DNA of 64,000 nucleotides, from NCBI GenBank assembly GCA_030949605.1, contig JAUZSH010000029.1, positions 124,001 through 188,000 on the forward strand, read 5' to 3'. The stretch is from Ghiorsea sp. GTDB taxonomy: Bacteria; Pseudomonadota; Zetaproteobacteria; Mariprofundales; Mariprofundaceae. Each line of letters opens with the position of its first letter. Within the stretch, counting starts at the first letter, position 1. Positions 56,582 through 64,000 of the stretch are shown piece by piece. The notes beneath the pieces are model-generated. The model was not told the DNA's origin and did no database searches. It worked only from the letters and a program-made list of their open reading frames with translations. The position numbers and the translations under genes were made by a program.

Positions 56582-57161
56582 TCGTAAAAAACGCGTTTCT
56601 ACTCCATCCCCATTATACCGTGATTTTTATATCTATGTGTCAGGGGCATATGAAAAGGCTTATATCCATGCATTACATCAACTTCTGAGAGAACAATTAC
56701 ATATTAATTTACATTGCTCTGAATATGGAGGCGGTGGAGATTTTCGCTCTGGGATAGACCTCCTTAAAAGTGACTTAAAAAGGAAATTAAAACAAAGTGT
56801 TACTAAAAACCTAGATAAGTCGGTATTGATTATGATTCAAGGCGATATGGATGTTGCCTATGCCACAAAACATCTTCATCAATTTGAACAAGAGTTGAAG
56901 AAAATAGATAACAGATGTAAGATTATTTCAAGCACCAAAAACTTTGAGGCTTGGCTAAAAGCACATTTTGTAGACATAACAAATCAAAATGAAGCTGTTA
57001 GCAAGCAGGATATAAATAGTCATATCTCCCGATACAGTGATAATACCTCCCATGCCAAACAATATTTTGACAAGTCTTTAGGATGGGAAATGGTGCAAAG
57101 GGCTATGAATGAGAATCATGGCAACGCATCTTTTCGTGAATTCATGATGATATTTTTTTAA
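56568..57161 (+). CDS. RloB-like partner of the AAA ATPase
   Basis: This 198-residue protein has a weak but patterned likeness to RloB: YIYVSGAYEKAYIHALHQLL near the start, LIMIQGDMDVAYATKHLHQF in the middle, and STKNFEAWLKAHFVDI. In RloB these correspond to the E-Y, D-x-D and fE-W-l-x-HF segments. RloA/RloB pairs sit in hsd loci of Campylobacter and resemble AbiL phage-defence proteins. I start at the ATG (MQRANRKK) with GAGG before it; it overlaps the ATPase stop by 14 bases. Confidence 0.65.
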   Translation: MQRANRKKRVSTPSPLYRDFYIYVSGAYEKAYIHALHQLLREQLHINLHCSEYGGGGDFRSGIDLLKSDLKRKLKQSVTKNLDKSVLIMIQGDMDVAYATKHLHQFEQELKKIDNRCKIISSTKNFEAWLKAHFVDITNQNEAVSKQDINSHISRYSDNTSHAKQYFDKSLGWEMVQRAMNENHGNASFREFMMIFF

Positions 57162-57163
57162 GG

Positions 57164-57445
57164 ATGTCAAATAAGTCATCTGCTAAAGTTCGCTTAACAA
57201 CACTCGCCGCGCCTCTGATTAAAGCGTACCAGGGCGAGTTTTTTATGCCTGAAATCCCCTTTCATGAAGCTGCTACAACCATCAGCGAACAGATAGAAAA
57301 AAATGAGCCAAATTCAGCATGGATTGAACGGCTTAACGAACGCATGAAAAGCTCCGACATTGAATTAAGCCGTTTGGGATTTGATGATGCTTGGGTTTCT
57401 GATGCATTTTGGGGCTCTGAAACAGAAGGAGATAACCATGTTTAA
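57164..57445 (+). CDS. Small protein of unknown function upstream of Fic
   Basis: This 93-residue protein begins three bases after the RloB-like stop, and its end overlaps the Fic gene start by eight bases. It is hydrophilic and mostly helical (IPFHEAATTISEQIEKNEPNSAWIERLNERMKSSD) with a Trp-rich end. The overlap recalls antitoxin-toxin pairs, but the Fic protein already carries its own inhibitory helix, and this protein has no matching S/T-x3-E-G/N motif that I can see. I do not recognise a family. Confidence 0.6.
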   Translation: MSNKSSAKVRLTTLAAPLIKAYQGEFFMPEIPFHEAATTISEQIEKNEPNSAWIERLNERMKSSDIELSRLGFDDAWVSDAFWGSETEGDNHV

Positions 57446-58172
57446 ACAATGCGATCAGCTCAAAAAACAACTGGATGCCTTGCGACCATTACCACGACAT
57501 ACGGTAAAAAGTTTACATGAACAATTGGTCTTGGCGTGGACATACAATTCCAACGCCATTGAGGGTAATACGCTAACGCTGAAAGAAACCAAGGTTGTGC
57601 TGGAAGGTATTACCATTGGCGGAAAACCGATGCGCGAACATTTTGAAGCCATCAACCACAAAGAAGCCATCGACTATGTTGAGGATATTGTCCAACAGCA
57701 AGAGCCTTTAAGTGAACGGGCGATACGCACCATTCACCAATTGATATTGAAGAACATTGATGATGACAATGCTGGTCGCTATCGAACGGAAAATGTGGTG
57801 ATTGCAGGCGCAGAGCATACACCGCCTGATCATTTACATCTGCCGCAACACATGCATAAGCTGATGGCGTGGTATCACAGCTTTTCTGGACATCCAGTCG
57901 AACGGGCTGCACGGCTGCATACCGATTTTGTCAAAATTCACCCCTTTGTGGATGGTAATGGGCGCACAGCACGGCTATTGATGAATCTGGATTTGATGGC
58001 TACGGGTTATTTACCTGTGATTATCAAGGCTGTTGATCGTTTGCTGTATTATGAGGCTTTGGATCAAGCGCACACACAACAAGATTATAGTGGTTTCTTT
58101 GCGCTTGTTGCGCGTGCAGAAGAGGATGCTTTGCAAAGTTACCTGAATCTTTTGGGCAAACCGCATGTATAA
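57438..58172 (+). CDS. fic: Fic-domain protein, class II (own inhibitory helix)
   Basis: This AMPylase or related nucleotidyl-transferase has 244 residues. The catalytic motif is HPFVDGNGRTAR (168-179), with the flap at TENVVIAGAEHTPPDHL. The N-terminal inhibition helix NSNAIEGN has Ser38-x3-Glu42-Gly43, so it is class II and self-restrained. GAAGGAGATA is the ribosome binding site. It lies between the RloB-like/93-residue genes and hsdR, overlapping the latter by eight bases, as Fic genes often do in type I loci. Its target is unknown. Confidence 0.93.
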   Translation: MFKQCDQLKKQLDALRPLPRHTVKSLHEQLVLAWTYNSNAIEGNTLTLKETKVVLEGITIGGKPMREHFEAINHKEAIDYVEDIVQQQEPLSERAIRTIHQLILKNIDDDNAGRYRTENVVIAGAEHTPPDHLHLPQHMHKLMAWYHSFSGHPVERAARLHTDFVKIHPFVDGNGRTARLLMNLDLMATGYLPVIIKAVDRLLYYEALDQAHTQQDYSGFFALVARAEEDALQSYLNLLGKPHV

Positions 58173-61100
58173 ACTTCCCAAAACCCAAGAGCAATACAGC
58201 TCACATATCCCTGCCTTGCATACCTTGGCAGCACTGGGCTATCAATATCTATCACCAGATGAATGTCAGTCCAAACGTGGTGGCACAAACTCGGTATTGC
58301 TCAAGGATGTCTTGATTGAAACGCTGAAAGCGCGAACCTTTGAATATAAGGGAAATACCTATCCGATTTCCACCAATGCGATTGACCAAATTGTGCGGGA
58401 ATTTGCATCGCCGCAAATGAATGAAGGTTTGATGGTCGCCAATGAAAAACTTTACGACAAAATGACGCTAGGTGTGACAGTTACTGAATTTGTAGGCGGG
58501 AACAAATATCAACCCACCATCAAAATTATTGATTGGGATCATCCTGAAAACAATCAATTTCACTTCACTGAAGAATTTGTGGTTTCAAACACCTTAAACA
58601 CCAGCACACGCCGCCCTGATATTGTGTGTTTTATCAATGGTATTCCCGTTGTGGTGATTGAAGCTAAGCGACCTGATTCTAGCAACCCCAACAAAGATAT
58701 GCTGGATGAAGGTATATCCCAAAATATTCGTAATCAAAAAGATAATGAAATCCCCCACCTCTTTGCTTACTCGCAATTACTTCTTTCTATCAATGGTCTT
58801 GATGGTCGCTATGGCACCACCAAAACAGCCAAAAAATTCTGGGCTAAATGGACAGATGAAGATTTAACCGATGCTGATTACGACAACATCAAAAATAAAA
58901 CACTTAACCATGAGCAAAAAGAATGGTTACTCAAAGGTCGTGAAGCTTGGGTTTGCGATCATTTTGAATTGTTGTGGTCGAAATCGATGACTGCAACAGG
59001 ACAAGATAAGTTGCTGATTAGCTTACTGAAACCCGAACGCCTATTGGAATTTATGCGTTACTTTATCTTATTCGATAAACGCAATGGCAAAATTGCAGCG
59101 AGATACCAACAGGTGTTTGGCATTAAACGGTTGATTGAGCGAGTAAACACAAAAAATGATAAGGGTGCGCGTGAAGGTGGTGTGATTTGGCATACCACAG
59201 GTAGTGGTAAATCGTTTACCATGGTTTTCTTATGCAAAGCCATGTTGCTGCACCCATCATTAAGCAAGGCTAGGTTTATCATTGTTACCGACCGTATTGA
59301 CCTTGAGAAGCAACTAAACACGACTTTTCTTATGTCTGGTGCCTTTGGTAGCCATATCGCCACAAAACGCGCTGGTGAGCATTCTAAGGTAAGTTCAGGT
59401 AAAGATTTGGCGAAACGTATTGGACAAGGCACTGAACGGATTATTTTTTCTATCATCAATAAGTTTACCACTGCCGCCAAACAGCCTGCATGTCGAAATG
59501 ATAGCGCTGATTTAATTGTGTTGATTGATGAAGGGCATCGAAGCCAAGGTGGTGAAAGCCATGAACGGATGCGTAAGGCTTTACCCAATGCGGCTTATAT
59601 CGCATTTACGGGTACACCACTGTTAAAAGATGATAAAACTGAAAATAAGTTTGGTTCAATTATCCATGCCTATACCATGAAAAGAGCTGTGGCTGATGGT
59701 GCTGTCACACCGCTTTTATATGAAGAGCGTATGCCTGAATTGAATGTGAATCAGAAAGCGATTGATAACTGGTTTGATAAAATTACACGCCAGTTATCTG
59801 AAAAACAGCGCATGGATTTAAAGAAAAAGTTCACCAGTAGAGGTTCAGTTTATGGATCACATAACCGCATTGAACTGATCGCGTGGGACATTGCTACCCA
59901 CTACGCTACGCATATCAAACCAACAGGATTAAAAGCACAACTTGCGACAGACAGTAAACAGTCAGCCATTCGCTACAAGAAAGCATTGGATGAAACAGGC
60001 TTAGTCAGCAGTGCTGTGGTCATCTCTGCACCTGATACCCGAGAAGGACATAGTGATGTTGATGAAGATACCTTGCCTGTAGTTCAGCAATGGTGGAAAG
60101 ACAATGTTGGCTCACAGTCTGAAGAAGAATATACGCAATCGGTGATTTCAGCATTTGCAGGCGATGGCGCACCTGACATTCTTATTGTGGTTAGTAAGCT
60201 TTTAACTGGTTTTGATGAGCCTAGAAATGGTGTGTTGTACATTGATAAAAAATTAGAAGCGCACAACCTCATTCAAGCCATTGCTCGCGTCAATCGACTG
60301 CATGATGCTAAAAAGTATGGCTTGTTGATTGATTATCGGGGCATACTTAAAGCACTGGATACCGCTATTAAAGATTATCAAGATTTAGAAGAAGCAACAC
60401 AAGGCGGCTTCGATATTGATGATATTGATGGCATGTACTCAGAGGTAAATACTGAATACAAACGCCTACCAAAACTGCATGATGACTTATGGGCACTCTT
60501 TGATGATGTAAAAAACCGTGCCGATTTGGAACAATATCGTCAGCTACTTATTCCTAAACTTCAAGCGGATAGCCAAGGCTTAGAGTATGATAGCAATCAA
60601 AAACACAGAGAAGATTTTTATGAAGCCTTAACTGAGTTTGGTATGTGTTTAAAAATTGCACTTTCATCGCGCAGTTTCTTTGAAGATGCTTCGTTTACAG
60701 AACGTGATATTCAAGGCTACAAAGATGACCTTCGTTTTTTCATCAACCTGCGTAAAATATGTAAGCAGGATGCACAAGAAACCATTGACTACAGCGTTTA
60801 TGAACAACAAATTGGAAAACTTATCGACCAACATGTGATTGGAGAAGGCATTAAAGAGCCTGAAGGTGCATATTTGGTCAATGATTTGGGGCAATCTAAG
60901 CCTGAAACATGGTCTGAAGAAAAAACACGAAATGAAACTGATCTTATTCGTACCAGAGCCAAGAAAACCATTGAGGAGCAAATGGGAGATGACCCTTATG
61001 CCAAAGAATATTTCTCCAAACTCCTCAAAAAGGCGATTGAAGAAGCAGAAAGCCTTTTTGATTATCCGCTAAAACAGTACGCATTGTTCAAAAAGTTTCA

Positions 61101-61437
61101 TGATGATGTAGAAGCTCGCAAAGTTGAAGGCATACCAAAAGAACTTGAGAACAAACCACATGCAAAAGCATATTATGGCGCAATCAAGCTTGTTTTGGGT
61201 GAGGATGCTTATGCTGTGCTTTCTCCAGAAAAGAAACAGGATTTCATCGACCTTGCGATGGAAATGGATGATGTCGTCAACCGAGCTATTGCTGAAAACT
61301 CTATCAACCCACAAAATATTGAAGCAGAAATTCAAAAATCACTACTTCCTCGATTGTTTAAAGCCCTTGGAGGGCTAGATTTAGGGAAAGCTGTGTTAAC
61401 ACATATGATTCAGATTGTGCGGCACGGAAACGTATGA
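58165..61437 (+). CDS. hsdR: Type I restriction endonuclease subunit HsdR
   Basis: This is the 1090-residue motor and nuclease subunit. The N-terminal PD-(D/E)xK nuclease has PDIVCFINGIPVVVIEAKRP (Asp152, Glu166, Lys168). The SF2 translocase has Walker A TTGSGKS (344-350), DEGH box VLIDEGHRSQ and motif VI HNLIQAIARVNR. A long C-terminal helical region follows. All key residues for DNA cleavage and translocation are present, so restriction should be active if HsdM and HsdS are made. It overlaps fic upstream and the YgjP-like gene downstream. Confidence 0.96.
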   Translation: MYKLPKTQEQYSSHIPALHTLAALGYQYLSPDECQSKRGGTNSVLLKDVLIETLKARTFEYKGNTYPISTNAIDQIVREFASPQMNEGLMVANEKLYDKMTLGVTVTEFVGGNKYQPTIKIIDWDHPENNQFHFTEEFVVSNTLNTSTRRPDIVCFINGIPVVVIEAKRPDSSNPNKDMLDEGISQNIRNQKDNEIPHLFAYSQLLLSINGLDGRYGTTKTAKKFWAKWTDEDLTDADYDNIKNKTLNHEQKEWLLKGREAWVCDHFELLWSKSMTATGQDKLLISLLKPERLLEFMRYFILFDKRNGKIAARYQQVFGIKRLIERVNTKNDKGAREGGVIWHTTGSGKSFTMVFLCKAMLLHPSLSKARFIIVTDRIDLEKQLNTTFLMSGAFGSHIATKRAGEHSKVSSGKDLAKRIGQGTERIIFSIINKFTTAAKQPACRNDSADLIVLIDEGHRSQGGESHERMRKALPNAAYIAFTGTPLLKDDKTENKFGSIIHAYTMKRAVADGAVTPLLYEERMPELNVNQKAIDNWFDKITRQLSEKQRMDLKKKFTSRGSVYGSHNRIELIAWDIATHYATHIKPTGLKAQLATDSKQSAIRYKKALDETGLVSSAVVISAPDTREGHSDVDEDTLPVVQQWWKDNVGSQSEEEYTQSVISAFAGDGAPDILIVVSKLLTGFDEPRNGVLYIDKKLEAHNLIQAIARVNRLHDAKKYGLLIDYRGILKALDTAIKDYQDLEEATQGGFDIDDIDGMYSEVNTEYKRLPKLHDDLWALFDDVKNRADLEQYRQLLIPKLQADSQGLEYDSNQKHREDFYEALTEFGMCLKIALSSRSFFEDASFTERDIQGYKDDLRFFINLRKICKQDAQETIDYSVYEQQIGKLIDQHVIGEGIKEPEGAYLVNDLGQSKPETWSEEKTRNETDLIRTRAKKTIEEQMGDDPYAKEYFSKLLKKAIEEAESLFDYPLKQYALFKKFHDDVEARKVEGIPKELENKPHAKAYYGAIKLVLGEDAYAVLSPEKKQDFIDLAMEMDDVVNRAIAENSINPQNIEAEIQKSLLPRLFKALGGLDLGKAVLTHMIQIVRHGNV

Positions 61438-62171
61438 CAGCTATGCCTAGCTTTGTTTATGGTGATAAAACCTATGAATACTCCGTACAACTTGTTCCAA
61501 GCAGGAAAAAAACGATTTTGGTTCAAGTGTTGCCTGATGCAGCCGTTGAGGTAAAAGCACCGCTGCATACAGACAAGCAAAAGATTATTGAAACCATGAA
61601 AAAAAGGGCTCGCTGGGTGGTGCGCCATGTTGAGCAGATAAAGCATAATAATGCTCAAGTATTGCCTCGTGAATATGTCAGCGGTGAAACACATTTCTAT
61701 CTAGGCAGGCGTTATCAACTTAAAGTGGTTCATTCAGATATCAACCAAGTCAAACTAAACCGTGGCATGTTTATGATTGAAAGCACGAATACCAGCCCAG
61801 AAAAGATAAAAAGCCTATTGGAAAGTTGGTACAAAGAACATGCACGATCTATTTTTCAAAAACATTTAAACATCATTGCTTCCAATATTGATTGGCTTGA
61901 TAAGGTTCCGCCCCTCACAATAAGGCAAATGAAGAAGCAATGGGGTAGCTGCTCACCCAAAGGGCGCATTAGCCTTAACTGGAACTTGGTGAAAGCACCT
62001 ACCGACTGCATTGCTTATGTTATCACACATGAACTGTGTCATTTAAAAGAACATAATCACAGTAAACGATTTTATGCACTTCAAGAGCTACATTATCCAA
62101 ACTGGAAGCCTGTTAAAGCTGGGCTTGATAACATAGCTGAAGCTTTAATCCCAAATATAACTGATAAATAA
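61434..62171 (+). CDS. YgjP-like metallopeptidase (DUF45/M48 family)
   Basis: This 245-residue protein carries the zinc-protease motif HELCH (199-203) in CIAYVITHELCHLKEHNHSKRFY and the family signature KKQWGSCSPKGRISLNWNLVKAP. Such genes commonly close type I hsd operons. Whether it processes restriction subunits, as ClpXP does elsewhere, is unknown. The start overlaps the hsdR stop by four bases (ATGA), indicating the same transcript. It is the last gene of the island before the IS30 element. Confidence 0.88.
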   Translation: MTAMPSFVYGDKTYEYSVQLVPSRKKTILVQVLPDAAVEVKAPLHTDKQKIIETMKKRARWVVRHVEQIKHNNAQVLPREYVSGETHFYLGRRYQLKVVHSDINQVKLNRGMFMIESTNTSPEKIKSLLESWYKEHARSIFQKHLNIIASNIDWLDKVPPLTIRQMKKQWGSCSPKGRISLNWNLVKAPTDCIAYVITHELCHLKEHNHSKRFYALQELHYPNWKPVKAGLDNIAEALIPNITDK

Positions 62172-62181
62172 AACAAGCACC

Positions 62182-63285
62182 CCTGAATTCAAGTGATAAG
62201 TGCAATTTCCACTATCGATTTTATGTGAACTCCTGTATTTTCCTCAAATACTTCGTATGGAGTTTTGAACCCCAAACACTTTTTGGGTCGGTTATTAAGC
62301 CTATGAACGGCTTTTAGAACTTCTTTTGTAGTCACTTCAAGCAAGCTCATTGCTTTGGGGAAGTACTGCCGTAGAAGACCGTTTGCATTCTCATTTTGAC
62401 CACGTTCCCAAGAGTGATAGGGCTTTGCAAAATAGGCATTACAATCGAGTGCTTTGGCGATGGTCTTATGGAATGCGAATTCTTTACCGTTGTCGAAAGT
62501 GATCGTGTGTACCCAGTCTTTTATTGGCTCCAAAAGCTTGATAATGGTTGCTGTCACGTCTTTGGCATGCTTGCTCTTAAGCGGTGCTGCAAGGCGAAGT
62601 TTTGAGCGACGATCATCGAGTGTTACAAGCACGCCTTTGTGCTCTTTTCCTATCATGGTATCACCTTCCCAATCACCTATTCGCTCTCGTTTGTTAGCCA
62701 CTTCAGGACGTTCATCAATATCCACCCGATTGGTGATACCATGACGAGTATGCGCCGATCCATAACGTTTCCTGTAGGTTTTATTTTGGTGCCTAAGATG
62801 AGTATACAAAATACCGCCAGCCTTTTTGTCCGCTAAAACATATTGATAAATCGTTTCATGATGAATGCTAATGACATCATCCTTTTTCAATCGACCAGCA
62901 ACTTGTTCAGGACTCCAGTCTTGTTCGATATATTCGGATATTACCGTCTTGATATCATTGGTAAGTTTGATTGCTTTCGGCTTATCTTTGTGACGCGTGA
63001 AAGCCTTATTATTGGCTTGAATATGACGGTAGCCCCGTTGCCCTGTGTTGCGTGAAAGCTCCCTGCACAACGTGCTACATGAACGCCCTAATGCCGAAGC
63101 AATATCCTTCTGAAAAGTACCCTTCTTACGCTCTAGTTCAATGTAGTGACGCTCTTGTAAGTTTAATTGTTTATATCTCATATCACGCACCTTAAAATCG
63201 CCTTATTTTGTAGCCAACACCCTCACCAGAATGAACTGATAAGAATAGCGATTACATACGATTGCACTTATGATACGAATTCAGG
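62182..63285 (-). mobile_element. Intact IS30-family insertion sequence
   Basis: This 1104-bp element has imperfect inverted ends: CCTGAATTCAAGTGATAAGT on the left, and the complement of CCTGAATTCGTATCATAAGT on the right. Its transposase is on the minus strand. No flanking target duplication is recognisable, so it may have recombined after insertion. End fragments occur at 1792-1906 and 42703-42761. Confidence 0.88.
62189..63181 (-). CDS. IS30-family transposase
   Basis: This 330-residue transposase has the N-terminal HTH (LNLQERHYIELERKKGTFQKDIASALGRSCSTLCREL). The DDE catalytic core is GDWEGDTMIGKEHKGVLVTLDDR (Asp), ITFDNGKEFAFHKTIAKAL (Asp) and RGQNENANGLLRQYFPK (Glu). I prefer the ATG (MRYKQLNL) with AAGG at proper spacing over a GTG three codons earlier. 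The frame is intact and likely functional. Confidence 0.94.
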   Translation of the reverse strand: MRYKQLNLQERHYIELERKKGTFQKDIASALGRSCSTLCRELSRNTGQRGYRHIQANNKAFTRHKDKPKAIKLTNDIKTVISEYIEQDWSPEQVAGRLKKDDVISIHHETIYQYVLADKKAGGILYTHLRHQNKTYRKRYGSAHTRHGITNRVDIDERPEVANKRERIGDWEGDTMIGKEHKGVLVTLDDRRSKLRLAAPLKSKHAKDVTATIIKLLEPIKDWVHTITFDNGKEFAFHKTIAKALDCNAYFAKPYHSWERGQNENANGLLRQYFPKAMSLLEVTTKEVLKAVHRLNNRPKKCLGFKTPYEVFEENTGVHIKSIVEIALIT

Positions 63286-63287
63286 AT

Positions 63288-63331
63288 CATTAGATATTCA
63301 TTAGATATTCATTAGATATTCATTAGATATT
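63288..63331. repeat. Four tandem copies of an 11-bp unit
   Basis: CATTAGATATT is repeated four times without a gap, three bases after the IS30 right end. It is followed by a T run. The next bases to 63448 hold no gene. Confidence 0.9.
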
Positions 63332-63448
63332 TTTTGCGGCAGTAACCGTTCACCATAAATCCGTTTACGCCCACGTCCTGAATATTCACCCTGCCAAGGC
63401 AAATAAAGCTGAGAATTATAACGTAGTTTCACTACTGTCCGACGAAAA

Positions 63449-63748
63449 TCACCCAAACCCAAAGGTTAGCTGGTTTGAACGATTTTCTGGAGGCTTTTGA
63501 AGCTCCTTTTGCAAGAGTAGATCAAAGATGTTTCGTCGGCTCATCAGGTTTGCCGCAACGAGTATAGCGACCTGATGCAGGGATAGTTTTGAAGCACTTT
63601 TTTTATTCACAAGCTTGAGTAATAGGTAACTAATCATGCCAATAATAATCTGTGTTCTCACAGCATTCTCATTGGTTCCAAGAAAACGTTTGATTTTTAG
63701 GTTCTGCTTAATCCATTTGAAGAACAACTCAATCTGCCAACGTTAGAC
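63449..63748 (-). pseudogene. C-terminal fragment of an IS4-type transposase
   Basis: Only the last ~100 codons remain, reading RWQIELFFKWIKQNLKIKRFLGT, where the Arg, Glu and Lys are the end of the Y-x2-R-x3-E-x6-K signature, then ENAVRTQIIIGMISYLLLKL. Upstream of RWQIE the frame is lost. It is a different IS4-group member from the array at 6.3-10.9 kb. Confidence 0.8.
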
Positions 63749-63827
63749 ATCTTTCCTAAATAACGTGATTCTCTTATTGGTTATTAACCCTACCTCAGAT
63801 ACACGGTCTGTGTATGATGTATGCATC

Positions 63828-64000
63828 ATGAAACCCTACAAAGAAATCATCCACTGTAAGCCTCAAAAATTTTTGCGTATGACAGGAATAACGCAAAAAA
63901 ACTTTTCAGATTTATATGATAAAATAAAGCAACATATTGAAAATGAAAAGAAGCTTAACCCTCTGAAAAGGCGCGGTCTGAAAAGTTCTAGAGTATCATT
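63828..64000 (+). CDS. Transposase N-terminus (IS5-like, HTH_Tnp_4), cut by the window end
   Basis: The open frame from the ATG gives MKPYKEIIHCKPQKFLRMTG, then ITQKNFSDLYDKIKQHIENEKKLNPLKRRGLKSS. This resembles the HTH start of IS5-family (ISL2/IS1031-type) transposases that precedes the DDE domain. It continues past the window, so intactness is unknown. No strong ribosome binding site is seen. Confidence 0.6.
   Translation, partial: MKPYKEIIHCKPQKFLRMTGITQKNFSDLYDKIKQHIENEKKLNPLKRRGLKSSRVS

Noticed and set aside
62176-63292. Target-site duplication of the intact IS30
   Set aside because: The flanks (AGCACC and ATCATT) do not match.
63288-63331. CRISPR-like array
   Set aside because: The units are 11 bp, adjacent and without spacers, and no cas genes are nearby.

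Overview
The window is from a Gram-negative, AT-leaning proteobacterial chromosome. It carries a complete 14-subunit proton-pumping complex I operon, a glycolate oxidase operon (glcDEF), an RND/TolC efflux locus, EF-P and a cold-shock protein. It also holds the N-terminal two thirds of an outer-membrane protein that joins a monoheme c-type head to a porin-like region, the architecture of Cyc2 iron oxidases. Together these suggest an aerobic, autotroph-like, possibly iron-oxidising lineage such as the Zetaproteobacteria. That placement is inference: no rRNA or tRNA gene was recognised in the window.

Layout. 1-1.8 kb: DEAD-box RNA helicase, cut by the window edge. 1.8-2.5 kb: IS30 end fragment and a REP-containing MITE. 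2.5-6.25 kb: glcD-glcE-glcF. 6.3-11.2 kb: three head-to-tail IS4-family copies plus a MITE with the same terminal repeats. 11.4-13.7 kb: yqeY, a CbiM-like membrane protein, rnhB and vanZ-like genes. 13.7-28.1 kb: nuoA-N on the minus strand, with a good sigma-70 promoter and a terminator. 28.2-33.5 kb: a candidate small RNA, an RND pump and TolC-like gene with no adaptor gene, and a divergent MarR regulator. 33.6-36.3 kb: cytochrome b561, efp, an unknown gene and rraA. 36.3-37.2 kb: repeat-filled intergenic region. 37.2-42.4 kb: a histidine phosphatase, then a four-gene operon (ExeA-like ATPase, degenerate HD-GYP protein, two double cyclic-nucleotide-binding proteins), then cspA. 42.7-43.4 kb: IS fossils and another MITE. 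43.4-49.7 kb: a DUF411 protein, a histidine kinase interrupted twice by the same 273-bp MITE, its NtrC-type partner, a likely sigma-54 promoter, the cytochrome-porin gene and an IS1380-family element. 50.1-62.2 kb: a type I restriction-modification island carrying ORF6N, RhuM, RloA/RloB-like, Fic and YgjP-like accessory genes. 62.2-64 kb: an intact IS30, a tandem repeat, an IS4-type transposase tail and the start of another transposase.

The metabolic core (glycolate oxidation to glyoxylate, and NADH oxidation or its reverse by complex I) is intact, while the accessory regions are heavily remodelled. Six kinds of IS or MITE are present. Three genes (a cNMP-binding protein with T8, rhuM with A7, and an AAA ATPase with C9) are each out of frame by one base at or next to a homopolymer. 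Each becomes a full-length gene when one base is added or removed. This could be phase variation, decay or sequencing error, and the sequence alone cannot separate them.

The best candidates for undescribed biology are the ExeA/HD-GYP/cNMP operon, the twice-interrupted but otherwise intact histidine kinase upstream of a sigma-54-type cytochrome-porin promoter, and a small RNA candidate with an anti-Shine-Dalgarno-like loop.
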